Positions 12,536 through 22,954 of a stretch of 64,000 bases of DNA are shown in pieces. The notes beneath the pieces were generated by a model, which worked only from the letters and a program-made list of their open reading frames with translations, had not been told where the DNA came from and searched no databases. The stretch spans positions 31,506,271 to 31,570,270 of the forward strand of contig CM053266.1 in the NCBI GenBank assembly GCA_028583415.1, in the 5' to 3' direction. Both the position numbers and the translations under genes were made by a program. Positions within the stretch are counted from its first letter, which is position 1. Each line of letters begins with the position of its first letter. Origin of the DNA: Protea cynaroides. Lineage: Eukaryota; Streptophyta; Magnoliopsida; Proteales; Proteaceae.

Positions 12536-12585
12536 GGTACTGTTCACGTGAACAGTACCGCGTGAACAGTGTTCACGTGAACAGT
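12536..12585. promoter_or_regulatory. palindromic G-box cluster in the LTR upstream region
   Basis: Positions 12536-12559 form a perfect 24-bp palindrome centred on TGTTCACGTGAACA. A second GTTCACGTGAAC follows at 12570-12581, with a half-site between them. CACGTG is the plant G-box bound by bZIP and bHLH factors. The cluster lies about 290 bp upstream of the LTR TATA box in its own orientation. In the relative at 13904 the same place is decayed (about 13980-14010). Function is inferred. Confidence 0.6.
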
Positions 12586-13330
12586 GTGGGTTGGGCCCAT
12601 GTTGACACATCCTTGGGCTGATCCACTATTGGCTGGTCCTTGGACTGCATCATTCAAACTCAACCACCTATCAAGCATAAACTTCAACTTGAACATTGAA
12701 TCTAATGAAGCTTAATCATAAACCATATCCATAAACTTTAATCACAATCTATTTCAAACTACGTTTTGGACTTAATTTCCAAGATGGAATACGTAGGCAG
12801 TTTAAGATGGACGTCTCATACTTAGTCCATCACCGAACCATCATCGGTCTGGTTCCTTGTATATTATTGTTTATTTATTTCAGAACATGTTTGGTTGAGT
12901 CCTAGGTTAGAAGAACTTAGCAACTTGGTATAGGATCCCCCATGAGCCCTAGTCATCCATAGACCATGAACAGTCAGAACCATAGAGTTTAAAGAAAGTA
13001 GAATCATATAGGAGGCCGATCTTCGGATCGGACAGCTTTGGGTGCCTAACGCCTTCCCAAACTATACCTTGAACGCTTACCCGTTCTTTGATAGACAAAA
13101 GCCGATATGTTGAGTCATGAGTCAATAAAAGTCTTATCTTATGAAGAGACTACATTTGAGGTCCTAGACCTTAATCTAGGTGACAACTCCAAATCTTTAC
13201 CGTCCATCGGCATGGGTGGACAAGATCAAAGGCGAAAGCCGACGAACCTTGTTTTCTTAGGAAAACCCAAGGGAGTTTTGAAAATCTCTCAACCTTTGTC
13301 CTCTCAATAAACATGATAAGTGTAATCATC

Positions 13331-13903
13331 CAGTACTCAAGTGGTCGCCAGTATATTAGCAATTCCCAGGCACGTTTATAAAAGTACCATCACTGTTTTA
13401 TAACAACCATCTGATATGATTGTTTGCATAACATGTAAATACATACAAGTAAATCAATTGAACTCCCATGCTGTATTTTTAGATCTGGATCAGAGTTCAA
13501 AAATGGTTCTAAATCTGGATATAGCTCTAGACTTAAATCTGTGCTTCAGGATGATTCTCAAGCATGACCAGCCTGCATCATATATATTGCCTTGCACCTC
13601 AAGCCTTACGAGTTAAGATGCCCTTGCACTTTTAACAACAGTAGTTCCAGCGACCACGGCCAAACTCGTCCTCTATGCGAACTACATCAGGCCCCCACCT
13701 GATCGGTTCATTGCACAAACCTATATAATAATCATCACCAAAGATAAGAGGACACCAAAAAGTTGTTTTGGTACAATAGTCTAGGTAAGGCTCTTTTAAA
13801 GCTCAAAAATTAGATAGGAAATATAAGGCAACATCTAGTAGCATTAGAAGCTTCCATTATTTTTGTTAACGATATAGGCTGTGGGCTGAGCCTAGTTACA
13901 ATT
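13331..13903. other. no gene seen; diverged repeat DNA before the nested solo LTRs
   Basis: There are only short frames, with no recognisable motif. The last 40 bp (CTGTGGGCTGAGCCTAGTTA) continue after the solo LTR at 15671, so this is the left flank of an older host repeat. Confidence 0.4.
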
Positions 13904-15670
13904 TGATGCAGTCCAAGTTACACAAGAAGACCAAAGGAAGGAAATGCCGAAATCAAACCAACAAAAGCCAAAAACACTATTCACGGTAACGTTCACGTAA
14001 ACAGTACCAACAGAATTAGAAATTAATGTTTTCTTCCCAAATTCAATTAAGTTAGATTTATTTCTATAAAATTAGTCATTAATTTTGTTTCCTAAATTTG
14101 TTTTGTTTCTTAAGATTAGTTATCATATGAGTTAGTCATAGATGTTATTTGTTTTGGAAACTTTCCTAAAAGTTATAAAGGAAAGTTTCTCTTTTTTATT
14201 TTTGGGCATTCCTTATAGGAACCAGTCCTTCTATCTTTTGTATTTCCTTTTAGCATTATAAATAAAGAGGAAGAAGATGCTGGCAGCAGAGTTGGCCAGA
14301 GTTTATTATTAAATTCTGGTTGAGTCTAACTGGTTGTGAGACTCAACCGAAACTCCTATTCTATTCATTTTCGTTTTCAGATGATAGTGGTTTTCGAAAA
14401 TTCGTAACTTCTTCATCCATGGTTGGATCACCTTCAAATTTGGGTATGTTATCAAGCACATCCTAGAGTACTTCACCTCCAAGTTTGAAGACCTTCCAGC
14501 GATTGGACTCTGAGATAAGTAATTTTTTTCTACTGTTATACAATTCTGATTCTGTTAAAATATCTGTTTAAGACCTACGAGCAAGATTGGTTTCGATCCC
14601 ACCCGTTGGATCAAGCACATCTTCTGGAATATTGTTCCTCATATCCTAAGGACCATTGTGGTGGCAAAGAGGGTTTAGGGCAATTTAATTTAACTATCCC
14701 TCTTTGCTACAGGATCCCTATTCAGTCCAATACAAATCTGCAGAAAAAAGTAATAGAAAAAATTACTTATCTCAAAATCTATCTGTCAGAAATTAATGAA
14801 ATTTGGTTTGGAAGTCCTTGATAACATTTATGAACACCCTTCAAAAGTTGATAAAGATCATAACAGAATTGAGGAAATTATGGGGCCCGCAAGTTGGCTG
14901 AGCCTAGTAGCGCCTAGATCTGGCAGTGTTGGCTGTAAGACTCTATGAACTAGAATCAATTCAGCAAGAGTTCTTGATGGAGCTGTAGGGAACAGTGTCG
15001 CCAGCAAGGGAGGAAATTTTATAACTCAAAATAAAGGTCAGAATATCAAGGAAGAAAGAAGAATGATAGGTTGAGTCTCAACCAGAAAATTTTAACTCTT
15101 TAAATTTTCTGGAAAACTCTGAGCTGCCGCCAGCCTCCTTCCTCTTTATTTATAGTTGAACTCTTACAATTAAAATAGGAAAGACTAACCTCCTTTATAA
15201 TATAGGAAGGTTTTAAAACAATGCAATAGGAAACTTCCAAAATCTGGAAATTAGGAAAGTAACTTGGTCTCCAAGTAATTGAAACCTACTAACAATCTAT
15301 CCTATATATTAGGAAACTACTTAAACAATAAAATTAGGAAACTATCTATCTAATAGTACTGAATAGTATGAATTGAGTGCTGGCAGTATCTAACTGGGCT
15401 GGCGGTAGGTACTATCCAATTGGGCTAGGCCCAATTCCAATATGAAGCTTCTTTTGGTGTCAGCCCCTTCTGTGGTAGACCTGGGCTGCATCACATTGTT
15501 TTCAAGTTTCGAAGCATTCTATTGGATAGATTTGAAGTGGAGTAATTATTTGTCAAATTCAATCATTCTTGTTTATTGTTAAAGGGTAAATTTGGGTTGG
15601 ACTGTGATAAGATTCTGCAGCAAAGAGGGGTAATTGATTTGAATGTGTTGAAAAACCCCCCTTGCCATCG
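13904..15670 (+). mobile_element. solo LTR, copy 2, split by a second solo LTR (CAATT target duplication)
   Basis: It starts TGATGCAGTCCAAG like copy 1 and ends CTTGCCATCG, a decayed CA end. The flanking 5-bp duplication CAATT is intact (13899-13903 and 15671-15675). After removing the inserted copy 3 (14659-15493) and one CATTG, its own length is about 927 bp, matching the 920 bp of copy 1. A TATA box (ATTATAAATAAAGAGG) lies near 14257. Its 3' part resumes at 15499 and includes the AGCAAAGAGGGG / CCCCCCTTGCC near-hairpin. Confidence 0.9.
14659..15493 (-). mobile_element. solo LTR, copy 3, nested inside copy 2 (CATTG target duplication)
   Basis: On the minus strand it begins TGATGCAGCCCAGG and ends CTCTTTGCCACCA. 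It is bounded by a perfect 5-bp duplication CATTG (14654-14658 and 15494-15498). It is 835 bp long, of the same family as copies 1 and 2, and opposite in orientation to copy 2. The minus-strand TATA box (CTATAAATAAAGAGG) is near 15142-15156. It inserted after copy 2 was already in place. Confidence 0.92.
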
Positions 15671-16080
15671 CAATTAGTTTTAGTTTTTTACTTAAATTAC
15701 TTTGTAAGTAATGGGCCTATTTATAAGGCAAATTACTGGTTTTGCTAATTTATTTGTTTAGCTAGTTTAATTTATTTTGTTGACTAGAACCTTTCCTAGT
15801 TGGATTGTAACTAGGAAAGGTTCCTAAGTCCTACCTTTCTTTTACTTTCTTTTCTATAAATAAAGCAGCTGCAGGAGGAGGACGGTACACAATGGATTCT
15901 TCTCTCTCTCTCTCTCTCGGTTTCCTGGATCTGGTCAGTTTTTTGTTATAAACTGTAACAATTTTACTGTTCCCAAATCTTAAAACACTTGCAAGATGGG
16001 CATTTGCTTACTCTGAGTGGTGGAACTAGTAGAATCTGAATTCAGATTTCTTTCACATTCTCACTTTTTGTATATTTTAA
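15671..16080 (+). mobile_element. possible LTR fragment hosting the nested solo LTRs
   Basis: The host sequence of copy 2 continues here with TAACTAGGAAAGGTTCCTAA, a TATA box (TCTATAAATAAAGCAGC, about 15845) and a CT microsatellite (15898-15918). The layout resembles an LTR promoter and R region of a related family. I could not find its ends, so the call is weak. Confidence 0.35.
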
Positions 16081-16399
16081 CTTCATCACTTCAGAATCGG
16101 ATCTGAATACGCTAGTGCAGTTCCTTTTTGTCCAAAAATTCTGCATAAGCTAAATCGTTACATATCTCCCATCTTATACATTTATATCTGGAAGGAACAC
16201 ACTGCTTATCATGTCTGGTCAAGGAGGCTTGGGGACCTTTTCTAAGCTAAGAACTTGAGCAAAACATCTGGAATTCTGAAAGGAAAAAAAAATAGTAGAA
16301 CCTTCCTGTAATATTGTATTTGTAAAAAGAACTATGTTGCTTTGCAATAAGTTCTGCTGATGTTCCTTCTCTTCTAGTTTATATGGTTGCCATTTCATT

Positions 16400-18360
16400 C
16401 ACTACCTACTTGGCAAGGTTCTAAATTTTAATTTCCGTGGGCATTTCAACCCCCCTGAAACCAAAATTATTGGCATTTTAGTACAAATTTGGTCCATTTC
16501 AGTGAAATTTTCTAAATGTCCATTTAGGGGACAAAACCTAGAATTTTGCCCTGAAACTATAGAGATTGTTATTTTAGCATGTTCCAAATGTTTAAATCAT
16601 TTGATTGAGAGAAAAAGTGGTTGTTTGGAATCGGACCTTAGGTTGTTAGTGTGCATTGTGCACCACAACGGCATAGCCTATTGTATCCTTTCCCTTATAT
16701 AGCCTGTACTACACATAAATTAGTCCTAGAACGCACAATTATTCAATCAAAATATGCATTAGGAATGAAGAACTATTGCTCGAACCTTATTACATCTAAC
16801 CAAGGATCAAGGTGCCGGTTTCAAGGCCTGTTTCGGCCAGGCTCAAAACCGGCACAACTGGTCGAAACCGCCGAAACCTGATATTTTCTCCCAGCTTTAT
16901 TGACTCCATGGTTTTGAGGCTTAAATATGTTCTTTTTGGTCTATTTTTTTTGTGTACCCTATTTAAACCATTTTACACTTATTTCTAATGTTAGTTTGCA
17001 AAAAAGACAGAGAAAATAGCTACATGTGGTGTGGACCAATGTTTGGTAGCGTACGTTGAAATAATACACAAATGTCACAATGTACTAAGTTACCAACTAC
17101 TAAGCCACTAATTAACACATTGATGATTGAACTTAGAAATTAGAAATCTCACCAATTAGTTTCATGTTGAGCTTTGTGGTACATTTAAACCACGTGCAAC
17201 ATACCACTGATGGTGACGATAATGCTCCTCAGATTGCAGCACGTATGTATCCCAGGACATGTTATCACTCCAATTGTTTTGACTAATATTCACGTACTTT
17301 TAACATGATTTGAACGAACCGTAACTCCTTTAATATATAGTTCGGATTCAAGCAATCTCGAATTCATTGCAAACCTAGCATAATTAGCATTCCAACAAAA
17401 CTGAGATTGCTTAAATTCGAGTTATAATGAAAGAGTTACACTCCGGTCAGACCTTGTTCGGAGTATGCAAATACTGTTTAAAGTCGTCTGAATGTAACCA
17501 ATTTTTTGCGCATCAAAACAAGAGATTATTTTGGTGCACTCTTGGTTTTTAATGATACTTTACTATAATAAGATTTATAAAATTTTTATATTTGGAAAAA
17601 GGCCTAGCATTTGGAAGTTGAAAATCACCTCCGTACCCAAAAATACGATTTTTGTTCTTGAACTGGAGGGTTGACTTTTTATCTTTACGGAATTTGAATT
17701 TTAGAATATTAGATTCAAATGGGGGGATGTTTGCTTATTTATGAATAATATCTTAATATAAAATTAAAGAAATATTTATTTAAATGATATTAGTCATAAG
17801 TAAGTATTGCCTGATGACTGCCAGTAAGGTTTCAAATGGTTTCGACACTTAGATATAGACCCTAGTTCATTTTATGGGTCGAAACGAAACCTGGTCGAAC
17901 CCCAAGATCCGGTATAAGTCAGTTTTGAGCCTGGGCTTCGTCTCGGCCAGGCTCGAAACCGACTTATACAGGTTTTGACCGAAACCTCGAACTATGCATC
18001 TGACGGCCATGTCATCCTCTGCTTGAATGATCTCTCAAAGTCCATCACAAGAGCCTTATATGTGGAAAATTAGAAATTTGGAAAAATGTGCTCAAATGAT
18101 GCTTAAAATACATCCAAATGTTGAAGTTGATGCTCCAGTCAACCATCAAGAATTGATTCAGCAATAAAATGATTGCCAAAATTTGAGGTTTTCTGGCAAT
18201 TCTAGAGCTCTCAAGCAAAGGGTACAAAAACTAGAAAATTCGACAAAATATTGTTAGAAATGAATCGAAATGATCAAATTTCAGTTGAAATCTAGTAAAC
18301 CGAGACAAACAGTCGAAATTTTGGTATTTCAACCGAAATTTTGAATTACACTAATTTCTA
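16400..18360. mobile_element. non-autonomous TE debris; internal repeat 16810-17995 with hAT-like ends
   Basis: At 16810-16880 and 17820-17995 there are paired blocks rich in GGTTTCGACC, GAAACC and CGGCCAGGCTCAAAACCGG-type words in inverted relation. The right block ends ACCTCGAACTATGC, like the right end of the hAT element at 4605. Between them, near 17195-17290, a frame reads NAPQIAARMYPRTCYHSNCF. I have seen that kind of string in plant hAT-associated repeats but cannot assign it. Outer AATTTCGGTTGAAAT-type motifs near 16410-16520 and 18250-18360 may be a second pair of ends. Confidence 0.4.
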
Positions 18361-18614
18361 ATTGGTCAGGAAGTTTTCAGCCTATATTACAATATAACAC
18401 AAGAAACAACAGAAGAAAGGAAACAACTGGCACTATAAGATAGGGATCATGCAAAGGAACAGAAGCAAAGACATGACCAAAAACAGCTACATCGCAATCC
18501 AAAGAATCAACATAATCACAGAACCAAGAAAAATCTATCTCTATTTCCAACAATTCCATTAGCTTTGGTAGTCATTATATCACGATAAGACTGGCTTAAA
18601 CTATAAATTCTCAC

Positions 18615-21600
18615 CTTGTCGATAACAACCAAACGTGATTGGTTGGTAAGCGCCATTTCCTACAGAAAGCAATTATATCAGGAGTAGGGTAGAACTTTGG
18701 TTTTCCATGGCCCAGTTCCGTGACTGCAGTCACCACAACTGCTCACAAACAAGAATAGAAGATATCATTAGGTATAAGTGTATAACCGTAAAAACTATCT
18801 TATAACCTAGTGCATGTGTATCTCTCACAAGGGGCAAAACATCAAAAAGTGCATTTATAAAAGATGATAAATAGCAATTTATTTAAGATACTAAGCACAG
18901 AAGTCAACAATTTCTCTTCAATAAACTATAGATGAGGAAGATGATAATAGTAACTAAACAAAACTGAAGGAACAATAACCCATCTTTCCTCCCCACCCCA
19001 AGATACACTTAGTTGAATCATCATATCCATCAACACATCCATTAATCTCAAATATTCTTTTCGCATCACACGAAAGGCGGCTTCCAGTTAAACACTAGGG
19101 CTTCAGTTTCCTTATCTGAGCCACTCCCTATTCGGTGATCCGAACAGTTTTACCAAAAAATGACTTTCTCAACATTTTAAAAAATAACCAATTCACATAA
19201 AACATAAAAGAGAGGGGGGGTGGCAGGAAATATTGCAAGCAGTATGTGGGAATAGTTAATGAATGAAAGTAATAACCATAAGATAAAATATTCAATTGAC
19301 AAAGTATCAGAATTTCATCAAAATTTTCAACTGACAACATATAGGACTTCTAATTATGGTTGCAATTTGCCCAAGATTATTCATTAGGAAATTTAAATGT
19401 TATTAAGGAGAGGTAGGTTCCCTCCAGAAGGGAATCCATTGAAGAACGGTCCCATATACCTTAGACAAAAACACATTTGTTTCTCATCCAGAAAAAACAA
19501 TTCATACCATAATCTTCCCGAGGCCGCTGACCATGATCTCCTAGAACAGCAGTTACAAGTTCCATCGAAATGCACATACGGTTCCGCTGAAAAAATTGGC
19601 CAACATGGGTTATTTCCTTCAAAATGTTTGAAAAAATTGCAATGATAAACAACAAATGGTTCAAAATCTAATGCTACCAATAAATCATATAGCCATAGCC
19701 TATAGGTACACAGACGTACAATTTGCTCAGGAACATGATCAATGTACAAATTTCACAAGACTGTAGTAGGTAATCCCTTGTCGATTGCTAGTAGACACCA
19801 ATGAAAGATAACAGAACCAAAAAATAACAAGATATAATGACATGTGGTGCCTAACCAACTGCCAGGAGAACTGAGAAGTACTTGCACACATAACCTACAT
19901 CCTAGACTACTCCGAAGATAAATGAAGTACCTGAACGATATTAGATTCATGAATGAAATAATTATTTATCCCATATTTCCAAACTGTTGGTGATATTTCC
20001 CATTCAAAGTCTTAAAATACAACCAACTCAGCAAGGCTTACACCAAATACTAAGGTTGGTTGTGGGAATTCTGTCCCAGAGTCTAACCCTAGAACCATCT
20101 TCAATTAAATCATAAGCCTTCATATATTTTCCACTACTTTAAGCCAAGTTGTTTTGTCTCCCACTAAAAATACAAAGAGAGGAAACGCCTTCCCAAACAG
20201 AGAAAAAAACGAGGTATGGAAGTTCAAAAAGAAACCATCTGATTTATCCTGGCACTTAGAAGCCTAAAAAAAGAGGAATGCATAATTTAATAACCCTGAG
20301 GACACTAGAATTGCATACCAATCAACCAGTGGAAGACAATTCACAGATCCATTGGATAACCAACTAATTTCTGTTCTATCTATTCTAGTTTGTTTAACTG
20401 CCTAACCACACAGACACTTTTCCTCTTCTCCAATCGAGATTTTAGTCCAACCTAAAGTTTCCTAACAGAGGTAGCGGCAAGAAGTGCAGTCCATCTGATG
20501 AAATTTCATTTATGACAACTGAAGAAGGCCACTTCCAAAATTCAATCGTAATTTTGAACAGTACTTATTGTCATCAAGATCTGTTAGATTGCTTAACCCA
20601 CACATTGAGACATAACTTACAATTTTAATAGTTAAAAGCCATCACCCAACTATTTTGGATGATTCACCTAAAACAGTTCCACTGCATGAATCACCTCAAG
20701 AAAAGCATTGAATTCTGCTTGCTTTTTTCTTGCTTCAGTGCCCCATGCCTCACAAAACATCCGTCCAAGAACAAAAACCCCAACAGCAGTGTATCTGCAC
20801 AAGAAGTTTACTCGCTTAGTTTCAAATTTCCAGTGCAATCAAAACTACCAGATATGGTTACAGTGAGAAATAGACCAACAGAAATTTGCATTAAGAATTA
20901 GCAACAACCAGCAAATGACAAAGATTCAAATCAATGTAGAATTATGAGCATACACATTTCCAAAGCTGTTCTTTGCATATGCTCCACCCTCATGTCCAGC
21001 ATACATAAAAAGAGACCCCGAGTGTTTAAGTGAGACCTGTAGAAAGTATTGTGTATCAGAGTTGATACATTTTTTTCAGACTGAAACACCTAGGCTAGTC
21101 ACTGATAATGCACCACTATCTCACTGAACCAATAATTGACGAAATATTGTTGCTTGTTTTAGGTAAGCAGAGATTGGTGAAGACTCCAAAAGTTGAATAT
21201 ACAGTGACACGGAAAAGTATAACAGTGATACCAACCTCCACTGTGGCCAGGCCTTGAGATACCATCTCTATCATTCTCGTTCGAACCTGCAAATATAGAA
21301 CATAGTGACCAAATTACAACTACTACAAAACCCCCATAAAAAAATTAAAAATAAATAAATGAAAAAAGATAAGCAGATCCAATATCAAGGGAAAGGAGGG
21401 AAATCAGATTATTTATCATCTTAAAACTAGTCTTGAAATTAAAGAATGTAAGATCAATGTCATGACAATAATCAAACCCAACTAAACAAAGCCTTATCCT
21501 GCTACTTAAAGTTGGTGGCATGAATCCTATGCCATAATGCCACTCTATGACTCTATGTAGTTCAATATTTGCCTCCAGATCATAGCTTATCGTCTCTTCT

Positions 21601-22637
21601 CTCACTAATTCACCTTTCTTCTTCTTCTTTATTGTTTTTTGGCACTTTCTTCTTGTCACATTAGAGCCTCAATTTCAACTAAATTGCTCTTCCATGATCC
21701 AGTCATTGCTTTTCACTGCACATGACCAAACAACCATGTCAACTGACTTCCCCTCATCTTGCCACCAACAAGCACGACTCCAGTATTGTAATGTCCTGCA
21801 AAATTAATTAACTCAAACTGTCATCTCGGGTCCGGGGTCCCAATACTCCATCTCATAGTTGTCAAGGCGTTCGGCTAGACGCCGCCTAGGCATCCAAGCG
21901 CCTTGGAAAATATGCCACCTTGGCCGTCATGGACATCTGTCAGGCCTCTAGCGGCTTGGATCACCTTGTCGCCCTGACAACCTTGATCCATCTCAACAAC
22001 ATTCTTTACATATCTCATCTTTTAATTGACAAACATTCTGCTCCATAAGCGAAACTGATGTTACAGCCTCTCCACTTCGTCACCCCATTCCAATTCCACG
22101 GGGAACATCCTCTTGAATCTTAACAGTGACACCCAGGTTTTTTTTTTCTTTTTTCTTTTTTTGTGTGTTAGTTATTTATTTATTTAATTATCATTTTATT
22201 CTTACTATTTCGGTTCTGGTGATGTGTTGTATCACTTGGTGACGTTTAGAAAACTAGGTGTCAGTTAGCAGCTTTGAGTGCCATGTAGATGAGGTATATT
22301 ACATTATTATTTTCAACTCAATAAGTTATATAATCCTTACTTTCGTAGGCAGTAGTGGGGCTCACTATTTTGGTGTGCTTTCTTTTGAATTTTGAATTTC
22401 AAAAGGGAGGCTCATTGTACGTTTTGAACTTGGACCCATATATTGGCCTATAGGGGAGAAAAATATCAGTAAGGAAGGCAAATCCACCTTTCTTGCTGGT
22501 CATTGTAAATTTTGTTAACCCAATATTGGGTTAACTAATAAAAGAAAAAGAGATCAATCACATTAAGATATTAAAAATAAGAGAAAGAAAAGAAGGGAGG
22601 GAATCAAATCACACCAAGGAGAGACAGAAAAAGAAAG

Positions 22638-22681
<44 letters not shown>

Positions 22682-22885
22682 GTGGGGAAGAAGAAGAAGC
22701 TTTTTCAGATATGTTCCAGGTAAGATTTTCAAATATTTTTGGGATGTTAGGGTCAGATCAGATTATAGTCTAAGATCTAGTTTCAGTTTTGTCTCAGTTT
22801 CATAGCAGTCCAAATATCATATTCGCACAAATCTTTTCGTACCAGATTTATACATCCTGAGTTCATGTCAGACTTAATTCATCAG

Positions 22886-22954
<69 letters not shown>

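Larger units (their letters stand above)
11733..12652 (-). mobile_element. solo LTR, copy 1 (920 bp, perfect TTCAA target duplication)
   Basis: Read on the minus strand it starts TGATGCAGTCCAAG and ends TTTGCCATCA, the TG...CA ends of an LTR. It is flanked on both sides by the 5-bp duplication TTCAA (11728-11732 and 12653-12657). Inside are a TATA box (CTATAAATAA, about 12250-12260) and a downstream GGTTGAGTCTC inverted motif. Two related copies lie at 13904-15670 and 14659-15493. No internal retroelement region is attached, so it is a solo LTR left by LTR-LTR recombination. Confidence 0.92.
8270..13330 (+). mobile_element. possible long Ty3/gypsy-type LTR or leader, highly repetitive
   Basis: No protein is encoded. 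What I see, in order: two copies of CAGCCCATGTACGTTGTGTA (8391 and 8442); a TA tract with TATATAAAGAGG near 8525 that could be a TATA box; a GA tract; a 600-bp GAACCATTGGATC repeat; a 32-bp minisatellite; and near 13041 the word GGTGCCTAACGCCTTCCC, followed at about 13178 by AATCTAGGTGACAACTCC. I associate that last pair with the 3' part of LTRs in plant Tat/Ogre-type gypsy elements. Neither a primer site nor a paired LTR was found, so this is a family-level guess. A solo LTR interrupts it at 11733-12652. Confidence 0.35.

Noticed and set aside
18001..18070. Minus-strand frame KALVMDFERSFKQRMTWPSDA as a possible next exon of tRNA ligase
   Set aside because: It does not resemble the sequence expected after the exon 7 end (a KSVTSFF-like start), and it directly adjoins the end of a repeat.
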